This document shows positions 18,058 through 26,267 of a stretch of 64,000 nucleotides of DNA, piece by piece. A program made the translations under genes and the position numbers. The DNA is from an uncultured Formosa sp. Lineage in GTDB: Bacteria; Bacteroidota; Bacteroidia; Flavobacteriales; Flavobacteriaceae. Within the stretch, counting starts at the first letter, position 1. Each line of letters starts with the position of its first letter. Below the pieces are notes generated by a model. The model searched no databases and had not been told where the DNA came from. It saw only the letters and a program-made list of their open reading frames with translations. The stretch spans positions 248,001 through 312,000 of the forward strand of contig NZ_CANMTH010000002.1 in NCBI RefSeq assembly GCF_947500765.1, written 5' to 3'.

Positions 18058-18963
18058 ATGTTCTCTAGAAAACATAAACATATTTTGTTGAAATTCTTCA
18101 GTATGTTTTCTGTGGTTAGAGGGTATAATGTGCTTATGGTTGTTGTGGCGCAATATGTTACAGCTGTCTATATGTTGGCACATGAAAAACCGGTAAGAGA
18201 AGTTGTTTTCGATCTTAATTTATTTATGCTAGTTTTGGCGTCTTCGGCAACTATTGCTGGAGGCTACATTATTAATAATTTTTATGATTCAGAAAAAGAT
18301 TTAATTAATAGGCCACAAAAATCGATGTTAGACCGGTTAATAAGTCAGAATACAAAACTCTCCTTTTACTTTGTTCTTAATTTGCTGGCAGTAATTATGG
18401 CAAGTTATGTGTCGTTTAAAGCGGTTATCTTTTTTGCATTTTATGTTTTCGGGATTTGGTTTTATTCACATAAATTAAAAAAGATGCCTTTCGTAGGTAA
18501 TTTAATCTCTGCAGTATTAACAATCACGCCTTTCTTCGCCATTTTTATGTATTATCAGAATTTCGAACATGTTATTTTTGTACATGCGACTTATCTATTT
18601 TTAATTATTTCTATGCGCGAATTAACTAAGGATTTAGAAAATATTCCAGGAGATTTAGTACAAGGTTATAAAACAATTCCCATTGCTTACGGCGAAAAGT
18701 ATTCAAAAATAATGCTTACCGTTTTAGCTTTATTAACATTAATTCCAGCGTATTTTTTATTAACTAGATACGATATCGGATATATGTATTACTTTTTCTA
18801 TTTCACAATGTTTTTACTTTCCGCTTTTATGGTGTTGTTGTGGAATTCTGATTCTAAAAAGCATTATTTAATTCTTCATAATATTTTAAAATTTATTATT
18901 TTTTCAGGTGTGTTTAGCCTGCTTTTAATTAACGTGGATTTAGTGTTAAACCGACTTTTTTAA
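18058..18963 (+). CDS. UbiA-family prenyltransferase, geranylgeranylglycerol-phosphate type
   Basis: This is a polytopic membrane protein of 301 residues with about eight hydrophobic segments. Both aspartate-rich prenyl diphosphate motifs are seen: NNFYDSEKD (residues 73-81) and RELTKDLEN (Asp192). UbiA enzymes attach polyprenyl groups to acceptors at the membrane. In Bacteroidota this branch is often labelled (geranylgeranyl)glycerol-phosphate geranylgeranyltransferase; menaquinone MenA is an alternative. Its position behind mevalonate genes fits use of isoprenoid diphosphates. The acceptor is inferred, not shown. Confidence 0.8.
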   Translation: MFSRKHKHILLKFFSMFSVVRGYNVLMVVVAQYVTAVYMLAHEKPVREVVFDLNLFMLVLASSATIAGGYIINNFYDSEKDLINRPQKSMLDRLISQNTKLSFYFVLNLLAVIMASYVSFKAVIFFAFYVFGIWFYSHKLKKMPFVGNLISAVLTITPFFAIFMYYQNFEHVIFVHATYLFLIISMRELTKDLENIPGDLVQGYKTIPIAYGEKYSKIMLTVLALLTLIPAYFLLTRYDIGYMYYFFYFTMFLLSAFMVLLWNSDSKKHYLILHNILKFIIFSGVFSLLLINVDLVLNRLF

Positions 18964-19002
18964 AAGGATTTACATAAAAATAAAAAATCGTAAATTATAG
19001 TA

Positions 19003-19010
19003 TATCTTTG
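19003..19010 (+). promoter_or_regulatory. -10 element (TATCTTTG) for the RluB-like gene
   Basis: This is a perfect TAnnTTTG match, 20 bases ahead of the start codon of the pseudouridine-synthase-like gene. Confidence 0.6.
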
Positions 19011-19030
19011 CATAAAATAAATATATCACA

Positions 19031-19888
19031 ATGAATAAGCAACAAGGCAGCAATAAAAAAGGAAAAGCTTCAGGACGCGGATCAGGAAATTCACGAAATA
19101 CAAGTTATGCGAGAGGAAATGCGCCTATTAAAAAACAGGTTGTTACGAGTACGCCTAAATCAGAAGTTAAAAAATCAAACCCAGGCGAAATTCGTCTAAA
19201 TAAATATATTGCCAATTCTGGCATCTGTTCACGTCGCGATGCCGACATGCATATTGCTACAGGTTTGGTTTCGGTAAATGGTAAGATTGTTGTTGAAATG
19301 GGATACAAAGTGAAGCTTGACGATGAAGTGCGTTTTGATGGATCTCGTGTTAACCCAGAAAAGAAAGCATACGTATTATTAAACAAACCAAAAGGTTTTG
19401 CAACAACAACCAGTGAAGGAAAAGGACGTACTGTAATGGATTTGGTCGCTAATGCAACATCTTCTAAAATTAAGCCAATAGGACGTTTAGGTAGAAATTC
19501 TTTAGGGTTAATTTTATTTACGAATGATGAAGATATTGCAAAGAAATTTACAAATTCTAAAAATGGAGTGCCAAGATTATTTCATATCGAATTGAATAAA
19601 AATTTAAAGCACGAAGATTTTACAAAAATTAAAGAAGGTTTTAAAGTAGAAGGTAAACTTGTCGCTGTAGAAGAGATAAGTTATATCGATAAAGGATCTA
19701 AAAAAGAAATTGGGTTAAAAGTTAAAAATACAGGAAGTACAATTATTCGTACCATTTTTGATTACCTAAAATATGATATTGAAAAGATAGATTGTGTGAG
19801 TATCGGACAGCTTACAAAAAAAGATATTCCACGCGGACACTGGAAACACTTAACCGAACAAGAAGTTATTAGTCTTAAAATGCTGTAA
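19031..19888 (+). CDS. RsuA/RluB-family protein lacking the catalytic aspartate
   Basis: The 285 residues comprise a basic, disordered N-terminus (about 50 residues rich in Gly, Ser, Lys, Asn), an S4 RNA-binding domain (RLNKYIANSGICSRRDAD, near 53-115) and an RsuA/RluB-type pseudouridine synthase fold (AYVLLNKPKGFATTT onward). Family members make pseudouridine in 23S or 16S rRNA with the Asp of GRLD. Here that motif reads GRLGRNSLGL: residue 154 is Gly (codon GGT at 19490-19492). The second conserved block, normally GRNRQVRR-like, reads NTGSTIIRT at 233-241. The remaining scaffold, including the end IPRGHWKHLTEQE, is intact. RNA binding without catalysis is plausible; see findings. Confidence 0.85.
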   Translation: MNKQQGSNKKGKASGRGSGNSRNTSYARGNAPIKKQVVTSTPKSEVKKSNPGEIRLNKYIANSGICSRRDADMHIATGLVSVNGKIVVEMGYKVKLDDEVRFDGSRVNPEKKAYVLLNKPKGFATTTSEGKGRTVMDLVANATSSKIKPIGRLGRNSLGLILFTNDEDIAKKFTNSKNGVPRLFHIELNKNLKHEDFTKIKEGFKVEGKLVAVEEISYIDKGSKKEIGLKVKNTGSTIIRTIFDYLKYDIEKIDCVSIGQLTKKDIPRGHWKHLTEQEVISLKML

Positions 19889-19909
19889 GTCAGTTTTTAA
19901 AAGTTTTTC

Positions 19910-19946
19910 AAAAAAATCGAAAAAAAAGTTTTTTTTTCGATTTTTT
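19910..19946 (+). terminator. Terminator after the RluB-like gene
   Basis: AAAAAATCGAAAAAAAA is followed after a single G by its inverted complement with an extra T, ending in CGATTTTTT at 19946. The stem is nearly all A-T, but it is long and tipped by a tiny loop. Confidence 0.75.
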
Positions 19947-19950
19947 ATAG

Positions 19951-20150
19951 CACATTTGTATAAGCATTTAGCTGAACATCATGAAAAGTGTTTGTGTGTT
20001 CGGGCTTTTGAAATTTAGGAAGTTATATTCAAAAGCAGCTTATCAGATGAGCAACCGAATTTTAGAGCTAACTTCCGCATACTCCATAGTAAAAAGCCAA
20101 CATGTGTATGGCTTTATTCCTACAACCCATAGTCAAATTCAGATTTGATA
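19951..20150 (+). ncRNA. Candidate structured RNA or leader with pseudoknot, upstream of speA
   Basis: The 340-base gap 19889-20228 has no credible ORF but is dense in paired segments. Hairpin I pairs 19972-19979 with 19996-20003 (with G-T pairs). Hairpin II pairs GCTTTTGAA (20004-20012) with TTCAAAAGC (20028-20036). Its loop GGAAGTTA (20018-20025) is exactly complementary to TAACTTCC at 20069-20076, a possible pseudoknot. Hairpin III is 20038-20052, hairpin IV AAAGCCA/TGGCTTT at 20093-20115, and hairpin V TCAAAT/ATTTGA at 20133-20148. A -10-like CACATTTG lies at 19951-19958. It could be a cis-acting leader of speA or a separate small RNA. I do not recognise a named family. Confidence 0.45.
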
Positions 20151-20228
20151 GATAGTTAACATATTAAATTACAATATGCAGATTACTCTGCGTATCTTAT
20201 TTATTTTTAATTATTATATCAAAATCTC

Positions 20229-21629
20229 ATGAATACTAAATACATTGATTTAATTAATCAATCTTTTTATTTCCCACAAGAAGAATTTAAATTAGAAAAC
20301 AAAACCCTTCAATTTCACAATATAGATTTAATGAAATTGGTAGAAGAATATGGTGTGCCTTTAAAGTTTACCTATTTACCACAAATTTCTAATAATATTT
20401 CCCGTGCTAAAGGTTGGTTTGCAAAAGCCATTGAAAAGAACGATTACAAAGGGAAATATAACTATTGTTATTGTACAAAAAGTTCGCATTTTAAACACGT
20501 GTTACATGAAGCTTTAAAGAATGATATTCATATTGAAACCTCTTCGGCTTTTGATATTGATATTGTTGAAAGTTTAAAAAAAGAAGGTAAAATTACAGAT
20601 AACACCTATGTTATTAGTAACGGTTTTAAACGTGCAGAATACATTACTAACATTGCAAGGTTAATTAATAACGGACACAAAAATGCAATTCCAATAATTG
20701 ATAATTACGAGGAAATTGATTTGTTATCTCAAGAAATTGATGGCAAATTTAATGTTGGTATTAGAATTGCTTCAGAAGAAGAGCCCAAATTTGAATTTTA
20801 CACCTCTCGTTTAGGAATTGGCTACAAGAATATAGTGCCTTTTTATAACCGTCAGATTAAAGATAATAAACAAGTCGAGCTTAAAATGCTTCACTTCTTT
20901 ATAAATACAGGAATTCGTGATAATGCGTATTACTGGAACGAATTAGTAAAATGTTTAAAGGTATATACAGCTTTAAAAAAGATATGTCCAACACTAGATA
21001 GTTTGAATATTGGAGGCGGATTTCCAATAAAAAACTCTTTAGCTTTTGAATTCGATTACGAATATATGGTAGATGAAATCTTGCATCAAATTAAAATGGT
21101 TTGTGAAGAAGAAGAAGTCGATGTACCTAATATTTTTACAGAATTTGGTAGTTTTACAGTTGGTGAAAGTGGAGGTGCTATTTATGAAGTATTATACCAA
21201 AAACAACAAAACGATCGTGAAAAGTGGAACATGATAAACTCATCGTTTATTACTACTTTACCAGATACTTGGGCAATTAATAAAAGATTTGTAATGTTAC
21301 CTATTAATCGCTGGCATGAAAGTTATGAACGTGTATTGTTAGGAGGATTAACTTGCGATAGTGACGATTATTATAACAGTGAACAGCATATGAATGCGAT
21401 TTACTTACCAAAGTATAATAAAGATAAACCATTGTATATTGGGTTCTTTAACACCGGTGCATATCAAGAAACTATAGGTGGATTTGGAGGTTTACAACAC
21501 TGTCTAATTCCGACACCAAAACATATTTTAATAGATAAAGACGAGGATGGAAATATCTCGACAAAATTATTTAGTGGACAACAAAAAAGTGAAGACTTAC
21601 TTAAAATTTTAGGATATCATGAGCAATAA
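20229..21629 (+). CDS. speA: Arginine decarboxylase-like PLP enzyme (fold type III)
   Basis: The 466-residue alanine-racemase-fold decarboxylase has its PLP lysine most likely at Lys84 in YCYCTKSSHF, and glycine-rich phosphate contacts at LNIGGGFPIKN. It resembles the compact arginine decarboxylase of Bacteroidota rather than the roughly 650-residue enterobacterial SpeA. Because agmatinase (SpeB) follows with an 11-base overlap, the reaction is best read as arginine to agmatine. Carboxynorspermidine decarboxylase is a weaker alternative, given the deoxyhypusine-synthase-like gene further on. An unusually structured region lies immediately upstream. Confidence 0.85.
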   Translation: MNTKYIDLINQSFYFPQEEFKLENKTLQFHNIDLMKLVEEYGVPLKFTYLPQISNNISRAKGWFAKAIEKNDYKGKYNYCYCTKSSHFKHVLHEALKNDIHIETSSAFDIDIVESLKKEGKITDNTYVISNGFKRAEYITNIARLINNGHKNAIPIIDNYEEIDLLSQEIDGKFNVGIRIASEEEPKFEFYTSRLGIGYKNIVPFYNRQIKDNKQVELKMLHFFINTGIRDNAYYWNELVKCLKVYTALKKICPTLDSLNIGGGFPIKNSLAFEFDYEYMVDEILHQIKMVCEEEEVDVPNIFTEFGSFTVGESGGAIYEVLYQKQQNDREKWNMINSSFITTLPDTWAINKRFVMLPINRWHESYERVLLGGLTCDSDDYYNSEQHMNAIYLPKYNKDKPLYIGFFNTGAYQETIGGFGGLQHCLIPTPKHILIDKDEDGNISTKLFSGQQKSEDLLKILGYHEQ

Positions 21630-22557
21630 AACGTATGCTGGAATTCCTCAAGAATATGCAAAATTAGAAACCTCTAAAATTGTATTAATTCCAGTGCCTT
21701 ATGACGGGACAAGTACATGGCAAAAAGGAGCAGATAAAGGGCCGAAAGCTTTTTTAGATGCTTCCGAAAATATGGAAACTTACGATATTGAAACTCAAAC
21801 AGAAGTTTACCAACAAGGTGTGTTTTTAGCAGATGCTGTTACAGAAAACAGTTCGCCAGAAGCTATGGTTGATGCCGTGCATAAAACCACTAAAAAATAC
21901 ATTAAAAAGAATAAGTTTGTCACGCTTTTTGGTGGCGAACATTCTATTTCTATTGGTAGTATTAGAGCGTTTAATGAATGTTTTAATAATCTAACAGTTC
22001 TGCATATAGATGCACATGCCGATTTGCGTAAAACCTATCAAGGATCTGCTTGTAATCATGCTTGTGCAGTTTATGAGGCTAGCCAGACCACGAACCTGAT
22101 ACAAGTAGGTATTCGTTCTATGGATGTTAAAGAAACTACTGTAATGGATACAGAAAAAACGTATTTTGCACACGAATTAGCCTCTAACGAATTTTGGATG
22201 GATAGTGCAATAGATCAGATGACGGGAAATGTATTCATCACATTCGATTTGGATGCTTTAGATCCGTCAATACTACCAAGCACAGGGACTCCTGAACCAG
22301 GAGGTTTGTTTTGGTATGAGACTTTAGACTTTTTAAAGAAAGTCTTTGCAGAAAAAAACGTGGTTGGATTCGACATTGTAGAGCTGTGTCCGAATAAGAA
22401 AGAGAAATCTTCAGATTTTTTAGCCGCAAAATTGTATTATAAAATGTTGAGTTATAAATTTATGGACGAAAACATAGATGATGAATACGACAACACATTC
22501 GAGAGTAAAACACAAAAAAATAACACATCTAAATTCATAGAAGACGATGAGTACTAA
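21619..22557 (+). CDS. speB: Agmatinase (ureohydrolase family)
   Basis: SpeB hydrolyses agmatine to putrescine and urea at a binuclear manganese centre. All ligand motifs are visible: GGEHSISIG, LHIDAHADLR, and ITFDLDALDPSILPSTGTPEPGG. The 312 residues are normal, with a short charged C-terminal tail (DDEYDNTFESK region). It overlaps speA by 11 bases and the next gene by 11 bases, so three polyamine genes are tightly coupled. Confidence 0.93.
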   Translation: MSNKTYAGIPQEYAKLETSKIVLIPVPYDGTSTWQKGADKGPKAFLDASENMETYDIETQTEVYQQGVFLADAVTENSSPEAMVDAVHKTTKKYIKKNKFVTLFGGEHSISIGSIRAFNECFNNLTVLHIDAHADLRKTYQGSACNHACAVYEASQTTNLIQVGIRSMDVKETTVMDTEKTYFAHELASNEFWMDSAIDQMTGNVFITFDLDALDPSILPSTGTPEPGGLFWYETLDFLKKVFAEKNVVGFDIVELCPNKKEKSSDFLAAKLYYKMLSYKFMDENIDDEYDNTFESKTQKNNTSKFIEDDEY

Positions 22558-23521
22558 AGGAGCAATTTCAAATTTTATAGAAAAATATTATTTACACTTT
22601 AATTCGGCTGCTTTAGTTGATGCAGCAAAAGGGTATGAAGATCAATTAAACAAAGGGGCTAAAATGCTAGTGTCTTTAGCAGGAGCAATGAGTACTGCTG
22701 AATTAGGTAAAATCTTTGCAGAAATGATTCGTCAAGATAAAGTGCAAATTATTTCATGTACAGGAGCCAATTTAGAAGAAGATATCATGAACTTGGTAGC
22801 ACATTCTCATTACAAACGAGTACCAAACTACCGTGATTTAACTCCTCAAGAAGAATGGGATTTGTTAGAAAAAGGTTTAAATCGTGTTACAGATACTTGT
22901 ATTCCTGAAGAGGAAGCTTTTAGACGTTTACAAAAACATATTTTTAAAATTTGGCAAGAAGCAGAAGCTAAAGGCGAACGTTACTTACCTCATGAATATA
23001 TGTATAAAATGTTATTATCTGGCGTTTTAGAAGAATACTACGAGATCGATTTAAAAGACTCTTGGATGTATGCAGCAGCAGAGAAAAATTTACCTATTAT
23101 TTGCCCAGGTTGGGAAGATAGTACTATGGGTAACATTTTTGCTAGCTATGTGCTTAAAGGTGAGTTAAAGGCTAACACGATGAAATCTGGAATAGAGTAT
23201 ATGACATTTCTTGCAGAATGGTACACAGCAAATTCAGAAAATGGGATTGGTTTCTTCCAAATTGGGGGAGGAATTGCAGGAGATTTCCCAATTTGTGTAG
23301 TCCCAATGTTGTATCAAGATATGGAGCGTCCAGAAACACCATTCTGGAGTTATTTCTGCCAGATTTCAGACTCAACAACTAGTTATGGTTCGTATTCAGG
23401 AGCAGTTCCTAACGAGAAAATAACTTGGGGAAAATTAGATATTGATACTCCTAAATTTATTATTGAAAGTGATGCAACCATCGTTGCACCATTAATTTTT
23501 GCTTATTTATTAGATATGTAA
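22547..23521 (+). CDS. Deoxyhypusine synthase family protein (probable homospermidine synthase-like)
   Basis: The 324-residue protein has the DHS fold signatures SLAGAMSTAELGK, ISCTGANLEED, IICPGWEDSTMG, FQIGGGIAGDFPICVVPM and GSYSGAVPNEKITWGKLD. Lys296 in TWGKL corresponds to the lysine that carries the aminobutyl group in eukaryotic DHS, so it should be active. Bacteria lack the eIF5A substrate, and bacterial members are known to act on small polyamines, for example putrescine to give homospermidine. Overlap with speB (source of putrescine) favours that role. Which polyamine is made is an inference. Confidence 0.88.
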   Translation: MSTKGAISNFIEKYYLHFNSAALVDAAKGYEDQLNKGAKMLVSLAGAMSTAELGKIFAEMIRQDKVQIISCTGANLEEDIMNLVAHSHYKRVPNYRDLTPQEEWDLLEKGLNRVTDTCIPEEEAFRRLQKHIFKIWQEAEAKGERYLPHEYMYKMLLSGVLEEYYEIDLKDSWMYAAAEKNLPIICPGWEDSTMGNIFASYVLKGELKANTMKSGIEYMTFLAEWYTANSENGIGFFQIGGGIAGDFPICVVPMLYQDMERPETPFWSYFCQISDSTTSYGSYSGAVPNEKITWGKLDIDTPKFIIESDATIVAPLIFAYLLDM

Positions 23522-23538
23522 ACCCGTTATACAAAAAA

Positions 23539-23844
23539 ATGAAACGAGTAATTGTAGACTACCAAAAATTAAATGAAGATATTTTAGATCTTCTAGTAGA
23601 AAAATTTCCTGATGGATATGATGATTCAGATATCATATCTTTTAGAAATGCTAAAAATGAAATAGTTGAGGCTGTTGAAGTTAAAACCGAAGACACCATT
23701 TACTTAGTAAAAGTTGGTGTGAGATTGGTTAAAGCTATGGAAAACTATATTGAAGATGACGACGACGATGATGTTGATGCAGATGAAAATGTAGATTTCG
23801 ATGAAGTAAAAGCCGAAGAAGTTGACGACGACGATAACGATTAA
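23539..23844 (+). CDS. Small acidic protein of unknown function
   Basis: The 101 residues form two parts: about 70 residues of ordinary sequence (YQKLNEDILDLLVEKFPDG, then a beta-rich KNEIVEAVEVKTEDTIYLVKVG), and a C-terminal tail of almost only Asp, Glu and Val. No family motif is recognised. It starts 17 bases after the DHS-like gene and precedes another small ORF by 22 bases, so it probably belongs to the polyamine transcript. The tail is encoded by GAY repeats, not a tandem repeat of longer units. An acidic tail suggests binding to a basic partner, but this is a guess. Confidence 0.7.
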   Translation: MKRVIVDYQKLNEDILDLLVEKFPDGYDDSDIISFRNAKNEIVEAVEVKTEDTIYLVKVGVRLVKAMENYIEDDDDDDVDADENVDFDEVKAEEVDDDDND

Positions 23845-23866
23845 TATTAAAAAAATAACTTAAAAA

Positions 23867-24094
23867 ATGAGAGTTGCTGTTTTTCAATCTTACGCCAACG
23901 GATTGTACACATTTATGTTTGAAAATGGTGAGGATATGATTTTTGATGAAATTCATCCCCGAGCTTTAAAACAATTCGATTTAAAGCATGATGAAAGCTA
24001 TATCGAAAAAACCTTTAAAATTACATTTGTTGAAGTGCCAGATGCTAACGACGATGTGATTTATAGAATAGATAGTTTGAAACTCGTTTCGTAA
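23867..24094 (+). CDS. Small hypothetical protein
   Basis: The 75-residue protein (opening MRVAVFQSYANGLYTFMFENGED) is predicted to be mostly beta strand with a cytosolic composition. No known domain is recognised. Coding character is supported by normal neighbour-like codon use, a start 22 bases behind the acidic protein, and a strong terminator about 100 bases after its stop. Function is unknown. Confidence 0.6.
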   Translation: MRVAVFQSYANGLYTFMFENGEDMIFDEIHPRALKQFDLKHDESYIEKTFKITFVEVPDANDDVIYRIDSLKLVS

Positions 24095-24191
24095 ACAGGT
24101 TTTAAATGCTATAAATATTTTGAGGTGTGCTTTCCTTATAAAGTAACGCTAAGGTAATCTTGTCTTAAAATTTAAGCTATTAAGTATATAT

Positions 24192-24230
24192 AAAAGGGAT
24201 AAACAATAAGATGTTGTTTATCCCTTTTTT
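24192..24230 (+). terminator. Terminator of the speA-speB-DHS transcript
   Basis: AAAAGGGATAAACA at 24192-24205 pairs perfectly with TGTTTATCCCTTTT at 24215-24228 and runs into T residues. The arms are A/T-flanked on both sides, so it could also serve the convergent minus-strand gene ending at 24296. Confidence 0.85.
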
Positions 24231-24295
24231 GTGTCAAAACAGTTGTTTTTTTATCGTTGGAAATAAACGTATTTGTGTTTAGAAAAAGTTCAGTC

Positions 24296-25654
24296 TTAAC
24301 TCAATTTGTTAATAGGTGTATTGCTCAATTGTTTTTTTAAAATGACTTCGTAAATAAATGCGCCATACACTAAGATGTATTCTAAACCAATAATCCAGAG
24401 GTTTTCTTTATGGTCTGAACTTACATAAGCGAGATAACTAAGTATAATGGTTACACTCCAAATTAAAGGGAATTTGTAACCTGTAAATACGGCTAATATT
24501 AGCAATATGCTTACATACCAAGGATGCACTGTGGTAGCCATAAAATAATACACAGAAATAATTAAAAGCATATTAATTAATAGGTTCTTAATATCTTTTA
24601 AAGGCGATTTGTAAGTGGTGTATAAAATGTAAAGTATAACTAAAATTGCCATAACAGGACCAATAAGTTTGATTTTGTTTTCTCCCGTGATCTGGTATCC
24701 TATAGATTTAGCGATGTTAAAAAGACTCGCATTAAATTCAAAGTTTTTAAACCAAAGTCCAACGGTTTCAGTGTAATTCGTAATAAATTCAGAGCTTATA
24801 AAAGGCAGGAATAAAACGATGTTTATAAGGCCTACAATAGAACAAAATAAGAAGCCTTTTTTTAGTTTTAAATGCTTAAAAATTAAGGGTAGAAAAATTA
24901 GAGGAATTAGTTTTGTTGCTACAGATAAAGAAAAAGCTACTGCAGCCCATTGCCATTTTAGTTTTTGTAATAGGTATAAGCTCAATACCAGAAAGCAAAT
25001 CATAACACCTTCAAAATGTAAATTTCCTGTCAGTTCTATAATAATAAACGGATTTAATATATACCAAAAAATGTAATTCGGATTTAAATGAAGTGCTTTT
25101 AAAAGTTTTCTTCCGAAGAAAAGCGTTCCGAGATCTGCAATTATAATTAAAATTCGCATAACAATTATAGCACCTAATACCGAATGATTTGCAAATACGG
25201 CAGCAAGAAAATAACAAAATTGACTAACGGGCGGATAGTTGGTGAAATGTGAAGCGCTTAACCATCCCATCCCATCGTAAAGTGTTTGTGCTCCAGAAAT
25301 AGGGAACTCTCCTTTTTCAAAGAAAAAATTAGGTGTGTATAAAAAGGGATTATAACCTTCAAAAATCATACGCCCATCCCAAATAAAACGAAAGAAATCT
25401 TGTGACAAGTTTGGTGTTGCAACTAAAAATATAAGTCTCGATACGAATGCAATTCCCATTAATTGACTCGAATTTAGAAGTTTAGATTTTACTATTTTAT
25501 AGCTTAATATACAGAGTAAAAAATACATAATTATAAGTTTTAGATACTCTGTTCTGACTAAATGATAAGCAAAAATGTAGTTTATTAAAAAAATGAAAAT
25601 TACAAGAAAAACAGAATGTGTTAACTTTTTTTTAACATATAATATTGTACTCAT
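24296..25654 (-). CDS. GT-C type membrane glycosyltransferase (mannosyltransferase-like)
   Basis: The 452-residue integral membrane protein has around ten to eleven hydrophobic segments. An acidic loop after the second helix pair reads SQDFFRFIWDGR, followed by GYNPFLY, a pattern seen in polyprenyl-phosphate-dependent GT-C transferases (DUF2029/PIG-M-like). Such enzymes move a hexose from a lipid carrier onto a glycan or lipid on the outer face of the inner membrane. It stands alone, convergent with the polyamine operon and divergent from the methylmalonyl-CoA locus. Donor and acceptor are unknown. Confidence 0.65.
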   Translation of the reverse strand: MSTILYVKKKLTHSVFLVIFIFLINYIFAYHLVRTEYLKLIIMYFLLCILSYKIVKSKLLNSSQLMGIAFVSRLIFLVATPNLSQDFFRFIWDGRMIFEGYNPFLYTPNFFFEKGEFPISGAQTLYDGMGWLSASHFTNYPPVSQFCYFLAAVFANHSVLGAIIVMRILIIIADLGTLFFGRKLLKALHLNPNYIFWYILNPFIIIELTGNLHFEGVMICFLVLSLYLLQKLKWQWAAVAFSLSVATKLIPLIFLPLIFKHLKLKKGFLFCSIVGLINIVLFLPFISSEFITNYTETVGLWFKNFEFNASLFNIAKSIGYQITGENKIKLIGPVMAILVILYILYTTYKSPLKDIKNLLINMLLIISVYYFMATTVHPWYVSILLILAVFTGYKFPLIWSVTIILSYLAYVSSDHKENLWIIGLEYILVYGAFIYEVILKKQLSNTPINKLS

Positions 25655-25781
25655 AATGAAAATATAGGGTTTTTAACTTGTTGTATTTCAGTTTAATGTA
25701 TAATTTCAATCGTTGTAATTTATACGATGATTCTGTCCGTTTTACATGATAACTATCATAAATTAACTTGCAATCAAAATG

Positions 25782-25789
25782 TAAATTTG
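25782..25789 (+). promoter_or_regulatory. -10 element (TAAATTTG) for the methylmalonyl-CoA gene set
   Basis: This is a perfect TAnnTTTG match, 39 bases ahead of the epimerase start. It probably drives the following run of same-strand genes with small gaps. Confidence 0.55.
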
Positions 25790-25828
25790 TAAAGTACATT
25801 ATAAATAATCATAATAAACAATTTTAAA

Positions 25829-26242
25829 ATGAATATTTCACATATAGAACACATCGGAATTGCAGTTGAGAATTTAGAAGAATCAATAAAATACTACGAA
25901 GGTGTATTGGGATTAAAATGTTATTCTATTGAAGAGGTTGCAGACCAGAAGGTAAAAACGGCATTCTTCTTAGTAGGACAAACCAAAATTGAATTATTAG
26001 AAAGCACTTCACCAGACGGACCCATTGGTAAATTTGTTGCTAAAAAAGGGCAAGGTATGCATCATATCGCATTTGCAGTAAACGACTCTACAGAAGCGTT
26101 AAAGCAAGCCGAAGAACGTGGTGTAACATTAATAGATAAAACGTCTAGAAAAGGTGCAGAGGGATTAAATATTGGATTCCTACACCCTAAATCAACTCAA
26201 GGTGTACTAACCGAACTTTGTTCAAAAGAAAAACAAGAATAA
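25829..26242 (+). CDS. mce: Methylmalonyl-CoA epimerase
   Basis: The 137-residue VOC-fold protein begins [24 protein letters not shown], the standard start of the family. Metal ligands are His in IEHIGIA, His in MHHIAFAV, and Glu in VLTELCS near the C-terminus. It interconverts the S and R forms of methylmalonyl-CoA, linking the mutase (R) to the decarboxylase (S) encoded downstream. The carboxyltransferase gene follows after 25 bases. Confidence 0.95.
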   Translation: MNISHIEHIGIAVENLEESIKYYEGVLGLKCYSIEEVADQKVKTAFFLVGQTKIELLESTSPDGPIGKFVAKKGQGMHHIAFAVNDSTEALKQAEERGVTLIDKTSRKGAEGLNIGFLHPKSTQGVLTELCSKEKQE

Positions 26243-26267
26243 TAATACACAAATAAAACACGTACTA

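Noticed and set aside
19951..20150. tmRNA, SAM or guanidine riboswitch in the region before speA
   Set aside because: Terminal tRNA-like ends, a tag reading frame and the conserved cores of those families are not found.
23755..23840. GAC/GAT-rich stretch as a tandem repeat
   Set aside because: It is codon-level low complexity of an acidic protein tail, without a fixed repeat unit.
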